Below the pieces are notes generated by a model that saw only the letters and a list, made by a program, of their open reading frames with translations, was not told where the DNA came from and made no database searches. Below, piece after piece: positions 1 to 13,043 of a DNA stretch of 64,000 nt (position 1 is its first letter; every line of letters begins with the position of its first letter). The stretch comes from Balanoglossus misakiensis (taxonomy: Eukaryota > Hemichordata). The stretch lies in NCBI GenBank assembly GCA_040954595.2, contig CM082593.2:7254001-7318000 (forward strand). The letters are read 5' to 3'. The position numbers and the translations under genes were made by a program.

Positions 1-3000
1 GTGATGACCCATCGGTTATCGATGATTGAGGCTCCGCATCTATGTTCAAATGATTGTTGAATGGAGGCCTATAAAAAGTGGAAAGGAACAACACGATCAC
101 TGTCTCTATTGATGTGTTAATATACGTGTTGTCGGAAGAGTGTATGCCAGTGTAAAATTTGTCCCGGACATAATGTTTGTACAACACGAAATTACGCACA
201 TGCGCATAAGAAGACGATCATCGGCCTTTAATCTTGGACGTATGACATCATTTCCGTACCTGCCACGGCCAGCTTCCGGGGACAGCTTCGTACCCACCGA
301 TGACGTTCACACTAACTGTGCCATTGCCGGGTTCCAGGATTGGCGCTATAGCTTGTCGTCCACAGTTTGCAGAATTCTCTGTAGATGAAGACGCAAATTA
401 GAATCTCACTCGATTCTGTACATTTTGTGCACCAATACTGATATTCTGTTTGCTGATAAAAAGACTCGCGGCGGGAATAAACGTAGATTGATTTTGTCTT
501 ATTGACGGTGATTTCCCGCGTAATTTTGTTATAAAATCTTTCAAGTATAGTCACTGAAGAACAATTCAGCGTCATCAAATACTCCCCCCCGCCAATTATG
601 CAGTAAAGTAAACCTGACAATGATTTATCAACATCAATTCCTTCCCCAGGTGTCTCAAAAGAAACGAACACAAAACGTACCCGGACAGCCGATTTCGTCT
701 TCTCCACCGGAACAGTCCGCCACGCCATCACATCGTTGCTCGATCGGAATGCAATAACCATTGACGTCATCACCACAGCGGTAAGTAACACCAGTTTCAC
801 AATCGACTGAGAAGAATAAGTGGACATGTTCAATTCGACATAAATTCTTTCGCCCATGTTGCATACTCTGGTTACAAAAATGCACACAGTCAATGCATCT
901 GACAGTGTGCTGTCCTAACAACAGACAAGATGGCGGCGACCATAGTCTGTGTCGGAGATCGGGATACGACAGCAAATTGGGTTTAAAGAAAGGACAACTA
1001 AAGTCTACTTATACGGTGCGCATGAAATATGGAAGAAGGCAAGGGCAGTCCACTATTTGAATGCGTCGAATACAAAATTTGAAGAACACTTGCATTAGAC
1101 ATGATGTTTGTACACACAACATTCGCACATGCGCATAAGACGGTCGCCGGCCATTAACAGGAAGCATGATTATATGACGTATTTTCGATCAATCATAAAG
1201 GCATTACCTTCAAAACCGGTCGACATGTGTTTAGAAAAGAAATTATCTCAAGATCTTGACATAAATTTACGGGAAGCTAACACCTATACATCAGGAATGT
1301 CAAGATATCTTTTTATTACACGAAAAAGTAAAAAATATTAACATCCGGAGATAACATCCGGAGATATTTCAATCACGAGAAAGAAATATATATCATGAGA
1401 TCTTGACAGAAAACATGACAGTTTGCGAACGAATTTATGTCGAAATGAACTGGTGTGTTTGAAGTGTCCGGATAAAGAATGAAATTATCTCGAGATCTGG
1501 AAGGTGAATATTCATTCTTGTTACCGACACAGACAACAGGTGTTCGAAGGAATGAAATTCGCCGTATACAAGTACATGTATAGTGTTACGTCTAAAGCAA
1601 ACGACAAATATCCATTTTGGCCAAAAAGACACGTATAGGCTAAATGAAAACGCATGCGCGATATTCACAGTCGACTGAGCGCACTTCAGGGACCCGGTTC
1701 TTAACTGCGTCCGATTGTCCAAAGCACACGATTAATATGATGTGATGTAAAAATAAAGTTTCTTTATTGTGACAGTGCCTTAGGGTTAGGAGACACGACT
1801 GCTCTAGCCCCAAGTAAGTCCTCGCCAATAGTACGTTTGTCAGAAAGAACTTGATAAACGCAGTCATCTGTGATCCCACGGGATGGCTAGGCAGACTATA
1901 CGGTAATTATTACTGACTGTGAATGCATATACAACAGTTGTCTTACCAGGCGCGTCCCGAGCATTCCAGTTGGCGCTGAATCCATAGTATTCGACACTTC
2001 CGTCTGTTACAAACTCGACGAACATCAGTTGAGCGGTGGAGACCGTTGGGTTTGGAACTGAGTGGCCGCACATCTTTCTGAGGATGGGGAATGTGTTGTC
2101 GAGGCCGTCGAATGCGGTCACGCTGTCATAGCGGCAGTTTGGAGCTGCTTCGACAGAAAAGTAGTCGAAATCTAATTGTATAGCCTGCAGAAGGGGGAGA
2201 CAGAGAGAAGGAAGAGAGGGGGGGGGGGGAGATAGAATGAGAGAGAAAATATGCGTGTGGCGAGATATTGTATTGTATAGTACAGTAAAGTATTGTATTG
2301 CATTGTATTGTATTGTATTGTATTGTATTGTTTTGTATTCTATTGAGTGTATTGTAGCTTAGTGTAATTTAGTGAAGTACAGTGCAGTGTAGTATAATGT
2401 AGTGTAGTGTAATGTAGTGTATAATACAACATAGTATACTTGTAATATAATGCAATAACGTTCACATAGAAAAGCAACTGAAACATTGCCTGTGATGTAA
2501 TGGATTACCTGACCCATGACCGACGACGTTTCCAGTGCCCACTCACAGTAAGCGTTCTCGTCGTATCTGACTTCATTGGCTGGGTCATAGTTCATCGAAG
2601 TAAAGGCGCCACTATATCCATATTGGTGTCTATCACTACCGCAACCGGAATCTGAAAATACCGAGATTAAGGTTGACGAGAATCCTATTCATTTAATATG
2701 GGTAGTTAGCGAAGGCGAAGTATGGACACTCCCTCATCCTTAAGAATGTCAATGCGTCTTGTAGTTCGTTTGTTTAAGATAACAGTGGTGTAGCGGGAGT
2801 TAGGGAGAGGGAGTCTTACCTCATGTCTGGCTATGACTACACGTGCACTTTTTGTGGGATAGGTATAAGACGGGACATGAAATGACAACTAATCGTCCAT
2901 AGCAAATTACTATACTGTTTGACCAACCTGGTTGGCCATTCAAACCAGGAAATGAGTCTTGTGTCAAAAAAATGCTTGATGTGTATCTGATCAAAATCTG

Positions 3001-3453
3001 TTTCCAATTTTTAACATTTTCACGTCAGATTCAAATGTCCTCATCGCATGAACCAAAATTTTGCGCGCGCACATCCCATAACGGCATTTTGATATTTTAG
3101 AACATGACAGTAATTGCCGCGCGACTGTTGTGTGGAGTGGATATCACATATGCATGGAGTAATTTCTCTAAAGGAATGAGAGATCAGTCTTAAAGTTTGT
3201 TCTCACGAAATGCAGCATGGCCTGTCCCGCCACAGAATGCTATGAGTCAGTGGTGCCGTCTTCGGGCAGCAAATTTCAAAAAAACTTGATTAGAAAATTT
3301 TGTGAAAAACCGATGTCAGTGCCTTTGGAATGATCACCATCCCGGCCTAGGTTAGGTTAGGATGGCGTCACATTACATGGCCGCTAGGCTGATTTCGTTA
3401 CCTTGTCCGAGGGCTCCCGCCAACAGTGTTGTAACGGCGATCAGAAACAGCAT
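1..3453 (-). CDS. Gene A: secreted CUB-LDLa-trypsin-like protein, 3' part missing
   Basis: Reading on the minus strand, the coding exons are 3402-3453 (signal peptide, starts MLFLIAVTTLLAGALGQ), 2509-2651 and 1947-2184 (two halves of a CUB domain), 681-806 (LDLa repeat with six Cys and an acidic EDE calcium motif), 260-378 (linker and activation site) and 1-68 (start of the trypsin core, up to RWVIT, just before the expected catalytic His). Phases are 1,0,1,1,0 as in genes B-D. About 248 residues are visible; the catalytic exons lie beyond the window. CUB keeps the Glu/Asp/Asp calcium-ligand pattern (FSVE, RYD, TDG). The activation site reads SVN before VIGG (residue 211), so the usual Arg/Lys is Asn, as in B. 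A and B are close paralogues: their CUB second halves differ at few residues. The protein is expected to be secreted. Whether A is catalytic cannot be seen here. Confidence 0.88.
140..228. mobile_element. Family 1 element, right-end fragment
   Basis: Only the last 90 or so bases are present, ending in ACGCACATGCGCATAAGA and ATCGGCC. It is intronic in gene A. Confidence 0.6.
862..1152. mobile_element. MITE-like element, family 1, copy missing one terminus
   Basis: It follows the copy at 18765-19097 in the same order: a TGGTTACAAAAA-like start, a GTGCTGTCCTAACAACAGAC block, GGCAGTCCACTATTTG, then the right terminus with CGCACATGCGCATAAGA. The left inverted repeat is absent. It lies in the intron between LDLa and CUB second-half exons of gene A. 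Confidence 0.7.
2266..2345. repeat. (TATTG)n microsatellite
   Basis: Imperfect TATTG pentamers continuing into a TAGTGTAGTG-type stretch up to about 2440. It lies in the intron between the CUB exons of gene A, after a GA/G-rich tract at 2195-2250. Confidence 0.85.
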
Positions 3454-5209
3454 GGTCCTCCTTCAAGAAACTCGCTTCACAGAATACAGGGTGCGGTGGA
3501 ACGAGTTCCGTATTCTACACCCAGGTTAGTCAACAAAGTCTGTGAAAATTCAGAAATACCGTCACCTGTGGCCGTCGGTGATGTATTGTATTGTCACATG
3601 CATGATAAGATTCTCGGCGGCGCGATCGTTTACTTTCGTCTTGCACTGCCAATCACCTCGATCGATGGCTGGGCTCAGTACAAGCGGGACACGTATAAAC
3701 CCCTTATTTCACACTACATGACTCAGAGTTACGCCCCTCTTGTAATACTGGGCCATCGACCTATGGAACGGGTCGTAACCTAGATGTGGGAACCAAGCAG
3801 ACTTTCAAAGATGTGACCACTTTTCCGGGCCGTTGAGAAGTGTAATTGTTCCATCGCTTACATACTGCGCCATCAGCTCTCATGCGCTAAAGGTATAGCA
3901 CTGACTCGCAGGAACAGAACATCGCTCTCCGTATCCATCAGGCCAAAAAGAACGGCGATTGACGTGTAAGCGGCGAGTTTTGCGAAGGGGGCAACTACCA
4001 GAAAACTAAACTAAGCGTATATCGAAGGACTGAGTAAGTTGGTTCAAAATGTTAACATTCTTCATTTCATTCTCGCTGCCTGAACGATAATCGATCACCC
4101 ATGCAAATTTAACCACAGATATCACGGTAAGCGGGGATGTACATGTAGCCAATCGCTGATTTTCACGTGGTGGCCACGCGAAGAAAGTGCGCCACTACAC
4201 GGTCATCCGAAGCCTAGACACGATCTCTTTAAGAATATACAACGCATATGTAAATTAAAAGGGGTTGCAATCCTTTAGCAGATCCATGCTTTCTCATTTG
4301 GTCGGCACGAATTTCAAGATGGCGGATTTCTGACATTTTATGAAGTCGAAGACTGTCGCTTCTTATGCTCTTTGAAGCTGGTTTACATTGTAAAACAGTT
4401 GCAATTTGACTAATTTTATGATTTAGTGTCGATGACCAATAGCCCTGTGTTTAGAATATTAAATGCTACATACATCTATAATACATCATTGGAAAAGCCA
4501 TTCGAAAATCTAAGGTTTAGGTAGATGTACTATGCTAGTCAACCGTCTCCCGTATCCCATTCCTATTTCGTCAGTAAGCGTGTAGAAGCGTGTAACAGCA
4601 AACCTAAATAGGGACAAAGCCTGAGAATTTTCAATGTTAAAGGGACAAAGTCTCTCTCTCGCTGCCCTTTTCCCAATAATTGTGTTTGATACAAGACACC
4701 GTTTATGTTATTCTACGTGTGAATATATAGGGAATCAACGTTCGACCACACACAACTTTCATCCCGTTAGCAGGATATGAGAGTAAAAATTTCGCCAAAA
4801 TGAATAAATGGTAGAGACCGATTATTCAGTTTGGCTAGTTTATTGACTATCGTGTTTGTTGTCGTGTTGTCTACTATCTTTACTCCCGCACCTGTCTTTA
4901 AAAGGGTTTGGGTAGACTTATTGAAACCACGCGCCATTTTGACCTAAAATTGTGATTTTTTTTGGCATATCCGCAAGGTTCTTAAAGATGTACGACCAGT
5001 AAAATTGAAAATATTGTAATTTCTTTTAATTGTGGATTTTTGTTTTCTTATTTATGTGTATAATGCGCGCGCAGTTTTCCAGTTTATGTTCTGCACGTAC
5101 ATCCTTAAAGAAATCAAATATTCACGGCCTCACAATCACACCAACAACAGTGAATTACCGAGTAAGGTAAAATAAATCAGATAGACGTTGTCATTACACA
5201 TATAACATT
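3454..5209. other. Intergenic, gene A promoter side to gene B 3' end
   Basis: No recognisable exon. It should include the gene A promoter, but no minus-strand TATA box is seen near 3510-3540. A family 3 repeat is at 4640-4840. A plus-strand 126-codon frame at 3403-3783 starts antisense to the gene A signal exon and is not supported. Confidence 0.6.
4640..4840. repeat. Interspersed repeat family 3, copy upstream of gene A
   Basis: Blocks TTAAAGGGACAAAGTCTCTC, CACACACAACTTTCATCC and CGCCAAAATGAATAAATGG recur at 22670-22895, partly in the same and partly in reverse orientation. Confidence 0.55.
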
Positions 5210-5215
5210 TTTATT
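5210..5215 (-). terminator. Polyadenylation signal of gene B
   Basis: AATAAA on the minus strand about 125 bases after the stop codon at 5340-5342. It is the first canonical hexamer downstream. Confidence 0.6.
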
Positions 5216-5339
5216 ACAATATAGTTGAATATCACGATTAACATTTCATGTTTTTGAAAAATAAACAACAGTGGCCAGTGATGGCGCCCCATCGACATGA
5301 ATGCATCCAATATACAAACAAACTCAGGTTTCGGTTGTT

Positions 5340-8300
5340 TTAGTTTTGTATCATTGTATCCTCGATCCAGGTGATCACATTTGGCACGTATCCGTACAGA
5401 CCCGGTTTGTCGGGCTGGGCGCAACCGTGGGTGACACGGTCTCCAATGACACCGACCAGGTAATATCTGTCTTCAGATGCCATGTAGTACATCATGGGGC
5501 CACCATCATCTCCCTGGATTGAGAGAGGGAGAGCGAGTGAGTGGGAGAGGGGGGAGGGGGGGGGGAGAGAGGGAGATGACTTCATTTGGCCAAATATTTC
5601 CGTCTTTGTAGTTATCATATTAAACTCATTGAACTTTTTTCACATTTTGTTAATTTTTCTGTGACAAACTTCCAGAATGAGGGGCGACCCAGTATCTCTG
5701 TATCTCGTGAACTTCCATTTCATAAGCATGGCAAAAATCGGCCATCTTGAAATTGTGTCGACCATACGAGATGTTAATGACTCACCTAGGTACTAAACCC
5801 TATTTAATATAGGTAGTGCCTAGATAGTTTATTTCATCAGGCTAGGGGATCAAATTACAACAATGTTTTGAGCGTGGCGTGGACACGAGCAATGTGAGCT
5901 TTCAAATGCGGGGGCCACGATTTACTTACATTGCAGGCATCTTCCCCTCCGGTGCCTTCGCCACAAATCAAGCTGGGAGTGACGTCACCATTCCAACGCG
6001 ATGGGTCGTTGCAGTAATCTCTGTCGTAGATGATAATGTTTTGTTGCAGAAGAACTGCACTACCGAAGCTGGCTGTATCCAAAGAGAATTGATTACCCAT
6101 TGAGAAAAAAAAGTACTGAAACTTGCATCATCATCATCATCATCATCATCATCACCCGCCACTCAGTGTTGTGTCTTCTATTGGTTTGAAATTCAAACAA
6201 AAGCTCTCCTTGCCCTTTCCAAACGTCAAGCTGACTCAAGCTAATGATAAGCCTCCCCAGTATACAGGCTGAATTTAACCGTTTCTGTATACATAGTAGT
6301 AAAGAGAAAAACAAAAATTACATATACAGATGTATATACCTGAGATGCTATCGCCGAATCCAGTGATGTACGTGGAGGTACCATTGGAGTAGTTGTCATC
6401 TTGGGCTGGCAGACAGATGTCCAAGTGCCAATCATTTATAAACGCAATGGCGCCCCTGATTTTGAGCAGAGCAAAGTTGTAATCGTCCTTGAATGGCGCG
6501 TACGAGGGATGGATGTGGATGCTTTCGACGTCGTGAACTGTCTCATATGGGTCGGGCTGGGTGTACACATGGTTACCGGTAACGACGTCGTACACCTGAG
6601 GGTTGTTCCTGAACCTGTACGATGCGATGTAAAAAGATTGCGTTAAAAACAGATGAAAAAGGGCACGTCATTACTTTGGAACAAAAACGTATATTTTAAG
6701 GTGGCATCCGCCAGATAATTCCAGAATTTGTGACGTCCTTTCCTGTAACGGAATACTCACAGGTACATGCATGTGGCGGCCGTAAGCACCCAGCGGTTGT
6801 CCAGGATCGTGGCACCACATTTGTGCTCGAAGGATTGTTGGATGGAACCCTGTAGGAGTAAACAGTTTTTTTTTGTAAAGCAAACCGTGTTTACCCCTAG
6901 CGTGACGTGCACAAGGCGAAACTATGGGATATAACACCGTGGTGTAATAGTAGTACATGTACATGACATGTAAATATAAGTCTTTTCACACTATGTAATA
7001 CAACGAAGGGCTCTGCTAGTGAAGCCGAACTAGACGAGCGGTAAGCTATTTTTTGGTGGACTCCGAAGTTGCCAGCATCATTTTTTGGTCAACTGTAAAA
7101 CCATGTGTATCTCTTTTTACGCGATTGGCAATACATGATTGATTGATTGACTAAATTGGTTCATTCGGAGTCAGTTGTTCGCGCTGCCGCAATGAAAATG
7201 TTCGTAAAGGTGTTTACCATCCACGGCCAGCTGCCGGGAACTGCTTCGTATCCACCGATGACGTTGACGCTCACGGAGCCGTTGGGAGGAGCAAGAATTG
7301 GGTCGATGTTTTGTTGGCCGCATCTTGGGGAGTTACCTGTCAAAGGAAGCCATGGCATCAATCTCTGGGGTTTCAAAGCAACGATGACAACAGAAAAAAA
7401 CGCGTCAAGGACACGGTGGTCCCATTGAGGGATTCCACAAGAACAAGTCTACACCGGAGTACATGGCCATATACAGACAGACAGACAGACAGGCACACAC
7501 ACACACACACACACACACAGATCAATGGGCAACGATGATTGACCCATAAGCTGCCAATGGTACTGTACATATACTAAATAGAACAACTGGTCTCTTAAAA
7601 GTTATGTAATCATCAGGAATTTGCTGTGTATATATACATCACAGGAGGGGACTTCCTGCCTAATTAAAACAACTCAATAAAGTAAATACACACCACTTTG
7701 CAAAGCAATCTGACCAGTAGTTCTTGGGTTACCGAGTTTTGACCAAATTCACATTTTCCAGCTAATTTGCATATTTTTGGAAATGACAACTTTATTGGAC
7801 AAACTTTGAACAAACTCATCTTTGGCACTGGAAGTTTCGAGCCGGAAATGAGGTACTAAATGTGAATGAATCTGAAACTGTGCACAAGGAGCGCAAACTC
7901 ACTTGGGCAGCCAACTTCGTCTTCGCCGTTGGTACAATCCTGGACGCCATCACATCGTTGCTCAATTGGGATGCAATAACCATTGACGTCGTCGCCGCAA
8001 CGGTATGTAACGCCGGTTTCGCAGTCGACTACAGAGACAGAGATAACGAAATATTAGTGCCCATATGACTCCATTTACGCAAGATAGTTTGGCGAACAAT
8101 CGGTGCTCTATTAGACACCCAATGTCCCACTGCAATCGCTGGCATAGGGACTTTACCTAGAGATACGTATTTTTGGAAAATGTGCTGTAGTACTGAAGCT
8201 TGGGTAACTGAGATAGGTAAACGCCAACTTTGATTGGACGAACACAAACGACAAAATTCCCTCATTTGTTCTCTGATCCCCAAATGTGTGTGTCGTCTTT

Positions 8301-10527
8301 CATGTCATACTCTGAACACTGGAGGCTGTCTTACTTCCGTTTCGGAAATGACGGCGCCGCTGTGGCTGGGGTACTTTCCACACAATATAAGTATGCAAGC
8401 AAGTGCGCCCGAGGATGTGTCATCTATGGGCTTGGAAAGGTTTGTCGCCGCTGGTTAATTTACGGATGTACACTTGACCGGCGTTGGTCATTCCCTGGGG
8501 CATCTCTGGCATTCTAAAAGGCCGAAAAACGTCACGTGATAACGCGTCGACCGCGATTCCATCCGCCCCACGACATCAATCAATTGTGTGTGTGTCACGG
8601 GTTGGTGATCAGAATACCTCGTAGTAATTATCAGTGACTGTGAAAGCAAATGCAGTTGTCTTACCAGGCTCGTCCCGAGCACTCCAGGAGGCGCTGAATC
8701 CATAGTATTCGACGCTACCGTCTGATACAAATTCGACGGCCATCAATTGACCAGTGGAAATTGTTGGGTTTGGAAGTGAATGACCGCACATCTTTCTGAG
8801 GATGGGGAATGTGTTGTCCACGCCATCGAATGCGGTTACACTGTCGTAACGACAGTTGGGGGCCGCTTCAACGGAGAAGTAGTCAAAATCTAGTTGAATA
8901 GCCTTTTCAAAGGACAGTCAGTGCGTGTGCGTGTGGAGAGAGAGAGAGAAATAATAATACGAAGATAATATTACTAAAATCAGTCTTTGATATTTTAAAA
9001 GACAGCTCTTCTGTTCACTATCACACTCTCATGAGCATCTGTCCCGTCAAAATACTTCTTCCTGTTGCTGTCTATGTCGTCAGCCAGCTGGCCCAGTCAC
9101 GTGATGAGGTCATATGTCAAAATTGTGAATTATAAACAGTGTGTTGGATGTCGCCACCACACGGTACTGGTACATTGAAATAAATCGCACAAGTTGGATA
9201 ATTCGGGTGTCCTGCCGGACCCATTGTATAATAAGTGCACAAACACAGTAAATACCTGGCCCATAACGGTGGATGTCTCCAGAATCCAATCGCAGAAAGC
9301 ATTTCTGTCGTATCTGACGAAATTGGCTGGGTCATAGTTCATTGAGGTAAAAAGTCCATTTAAACCAAATTGATGTCGCTCGCTACCACAGCCCGAGTCT
9401 GTAAAACAGTATACATATGCAGTTCTTAATGTCAAGCTATACATATAATTTCAGCTTCGGTCGCAGGTTGTGAAGTGTGGGGGGTCTTTTTGAAGACAAC
9501 GAAGAAAACATCCAGATTTTGTTTTCGTGGCTATCCATTCGCATTTAGTAGATTAAAGCCCCTATAGCTGCCAAGTTTCATATTTTTTTCCACAGTAAAA
9601 TACTTCAAATATATTCCCTAACCTCTGAAATCCTCACCATTAAGCCATATTACTTGCATTTGCACAAGTTTGTCATCTCTTGGAGACGCATACCACGATA
9701 GCTGCATACTGTTTGTATGGAGGCTGATTAAATCGGTGCGGCACCGTTTTAATACATATTGTGTTCAAATTGCAACATGCAGTCACAATCGGGCATCGAT
9801 AAGGTGTTCATGTATACCTATCAGTAAGCTTATTTAGATGGACCAATTTAAGTTGGAAAATAAAATCATGAAAATAATGCAAAAAAGTGGCAGCTCTATA
9901 GGCTTTAACCACAGCCAATATCATCAAAGAGATCTCTTACGGTTAATACACAATTCAAAAGAATCAAACGTTCCACATGTCGTCAGGTGTCTAGCTGTGC
10001 TAACCTAAAATTCAAACAAAAGTGATTCCCCTACAAATTGCCCGTACTCGTTCTTCGGCACTACCAACCCCACCGTGAATTTTGTCGCATGTTCTGACTA
10101 ATTCAATTAGGTCCTTTTCCGGGCTTTCCGGACAACCAAACTTGTGTGACGGTCGCAGTTAGCAAAACTGGGCTCGTCAGCAAGTGTACTGACACGAACA
10201 ACTGTGAGGCAGTGAGCGAAAATGTAGAAATTACGTACCGAGGTGTCACGGTAACTATATTCAACACGTGCCAGAGCAACGGCGCCTGTAGGAACCCAGC
10301 GTCAAATTGGACACATTGATGAACCAAGGGTGTTAAATTTAACGTGCAACACCCAAGGTTTGTGAAATTATAATCACCGCATTAAAAACCTGAACATGCA
10401 TGAACGGAACAAAGAGTTGATGGTGTCCACAGATTTCCACAACTAACGTAAATGTGTAAACAGTCTATGATACTTTACCTTGCCCAAAGGCGACTGCGGC
10501 GAGTGTAAGAATTATTAGGAGGCGCAT
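5340..10527 (-). CDS. Gene B: secreted CUB-LDLa-trypsin pseudo-protease (triad Thr/Asn/Asp)
   Basis: There are nine coding exons on the minus strand: 10479-10527, 9256-9398, 8665-8902, 7903-8028, 7218-7336, 6761-6849, 6340-6614, 5930-6072 and 5340-5513. They splice to 451 residues with matching phases (1,0,1,1,0,2,1,0). Residues 1-16 (MRLLIILTLAAVAFGQ) are a signal peptide, about 17-143 a CUB domain, 144-185 an LDLa repeat, and 211-451 a trypsin fold. The normal AAHC is AATC (Thr251), the Asp102 site is DYNFALLK (Asn301) and GDSGGP is GDDGGP (Asp397), so all three catalytic residues are replaced. The activation site is Asn210 before VIGG instead of Arg/Lys. Cys42/Cys58, Gly193, Asp194 and the Asp189 position (DACN) are kept, and no stop or frameshift is seen. 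It is most likely a secreted serine protease homologue that binds rather than cuts. The CUB second-half acceptor is AAG, less common than CAG/TAG. The start is set by the signal peptide. Confidence 0.9.
5700..5860. repeat. Interspersed repeat family 4 in the last intron of gene B
   Basis: It contains CATGGCAAAAATCGGCCATC, TTGAAATTGTGTCGACCATA and CTATTTAATATAGGTAG. The same blocks occur at 24297-24412 and, partly reversed, at 14706-14935. Confidence 0.6.
6126..6154. repeat. (ATC)n microsatellite
   Basis: About nine trinucleotide repeats in a gene B intron. Confidence 0.9.
7473..7520. repeat. (ACAG)n-(CA)n compound microsatellite
   Basis: ACAG tetramers followed by about twelve CA dinucleotides in a gene B intron. 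Confidence 0.9.
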
Positions 10528-10592
10528 AGCTGGCTCTCTGTCTGTCTCAAATCTTGGATTCGTTGTGAAGTGAACACCAGAAATGGGATTGA

Positions 10593-10599
10593 TATATAT
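10593..10599 (-). promoter_or_regulatory. TATA box of gene B
   Basis: TATATAT on the minus strand, about 66-72 bases before the start codon at 10527. Gene C has a TATA box at almost the same distance, which supports both. Confidence 0.6.
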
Positions 10600-13043
10600 G
10601 GTAGATAGCGGGCATGTGAAATCAATTCCGTGTCGTCACCTGGTTTTAATAAATAGCTCGGTCGTGGTGACGAGACAGCTACGAGAGATAATGTTCGCCG
10701 TCACATTTCCTCTATCGCTGTCAATAAACAAGATCAGCCGAAAAGGGTTGTGCTGGCAACGTGACATGGACATATGTCAGCCTGAGCGGTGATGTCTTGG
10801 ACAGCAACACCCGATCTGGTTCACTTAGATGTTTCCCCTACGCAACACCCTGTTGGTGTCGAATGTAGAAATCCTGGCGAAAGTCAGTTTGTTACTTGCA
10901 CATATTCCTTGAAGACGGTTAACGTGTTCTAACCCAACCATATCTCATCATCACCGGCCGGAAAATGTGAACAGATAACGGTCGTGATGCGCGATTTATT
11001 AATTGATGGGCACGAGGGTCGCTGAGAGGGTAAAAGATACCCGACACAACACAACAGTCAGAAATTACTGCCATACACAACAATTTTGCAATGCATATGG
11101 TATTTTTTCAAAGCGGAGATGGTATTTTTAAAAACTGAACGTAAATTCTGAAATAATGCGTATCACAGTCATACTCTAACATTCGGTGAGTATAAAAAAT
11201 ATAAAAAATATTTCCCTTTGAAAACAAAGGAAACGACTGTTAAAACCATGAACAATAACACGTAACAAAAGTAAATTTTGGGGTAGGTGCTACATAAACT
11301 TTTAATAAAACTACTAATTGTTTTTTTCCGTTACGGTAGCGGTATAGACTTCAGTCACTAAGATTTTACAGTTTGGCCGGCTACAATTGTGACGTACCGG
11401 TATATTGATGCGCATACATTTTCAGATGTATAAACATCAAATCATACATGAAGACATAAACACCAGCGATGTGAGAGATAAATTATCACACTAATCCTAA
11501 ATCGTTTACGTCACGTCATTCAAGATGCACGTCAATATATTGGAATGATTGAAAGTTAATTGAATAAATACGACAGCAAAGTGTGCGCGCGCGAGGTCGA
11601 CACGAGTTAGCTGAGTGGAACTGATGAATCATTTCGCCAATCGCCACTTTGAAATACTGCGCGTCCGCATGCACGCGTGCCACTTGGTGAGAATTTCACA
11701 GGTGCGAGCGTTTGTATCTGAACGTGGCAATTCGTCACACTGAATTATCTTGTCTGTGGATTTTTAATTATTGACTAATGACGGGGGTCACCTCGTTGTT
11801 GATAGGCCCCGCCCTTCGGATGGAAAGTTGCTACCTCGCAGAGCACATCAGCCGACCATCTTGATAGTCGTCAGCATTTTGCCACGTGACTGCCTAGTTG
11901 AGTGACGTTTTTTGTACAGCTCATGCATTCGTTTATCTCAGTAACCCACTTCCGCCCGTGCAACTTTTCAACTGATAAAATGTGCAACCTAGATAGAGTT
12001 CACTGTTCATTGTCATATGTTTCATCTCATTTGTACACTTGTACTCACGGAAAGCTTGAACCTAAAAGTCAATGAACTATTTGTACTGGGAGGATAATAG
12101 CATTTGGTAATAATGTCGGTGAAATACACGTGTTATTACAAGATTCTTTAAAGGACAATTCTTCCTCTCCCTGGCTGTATCAACATTTTATGATATCGTT
12201 ACAGAACATATTGTAAAGATATTTATAGAAAAGTCAGCGATAGGATAATATCTATAGGTGATTTTTGTTCCAATTTCTGGCAGACTTGTGCTGGACGATC
12301 TTTGTATGTTAAAAGTAAAAGCAACACAAAGACACGAAGCAAGCATAACGAGCTTCAGTGTCTCACCATTTGATTTCTCGGGGTGTAAAGAAGATTTTAG
12401 GGAAAATTGTTGGCAGATGGTGCGGAGCAAAAACATTTCTCTACAATGCCTTGGGGAAAGAGGGTGGAATGGCAATAGAAAAATATTGCGCATGCGCAAG
12501 TTCTATGGTGAACGTCTTTCCTAATGGAGTTGAACGGCAGTTGTTGTGAACAGGGAGACAACAATTTTTTTTCGCCATTTTTGTGGAGGGGGGGGGGTGA
12601 TTGGGTGAGATAGAAAAAAGGAGGCCGTCGATTCATCTTGTGAGCATTGGCCATGCTTGGTGATGTGAAGTTTGAGACTCTGGAAATGTCAAAGACCACT
12701 TTATTTCGTCTATTTCAGAAATGTGACCAGTTGGAGCTTTCCTACCTTTAATCTCTTTATATGTAAGTGGGGTATAGGCCCGAACAAGGCGTGAGCGCTC
12801 GTATGACGCGAAACCGGGAGATCGTCTATAAGCTACTGAGGTATGCCACCTTACAATAATATAATACAATACTAACTAAGCATCTTTACAGATTTGTATG
12901 TGGTCGACGTCGGGTGCTCCAGGAAATATTTGTGCTGCGCTTATGGTATAACGGCTTCTGTTGTCTGGAACAATCTTGCACCTTAAATCTGTCGTTCTCC
13001 GTTGTTTTTTTTCAAAACCGATGTTAAAACCTTCCTTTTAAAA

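Noticed and set aside
3403-3783. Plus-strand frame of 126 codons
   Set aside because: It begins antisense to the gene A signal-peptide exon and shows no domain, signal or compositional support.
5340-5513. Gene B as a decaying pseudogene
   Set aside because: Triad residues are lost, but there are no stops or frameshifts, all nine exons splice in frame, and promoter and poly(A) signals are present.
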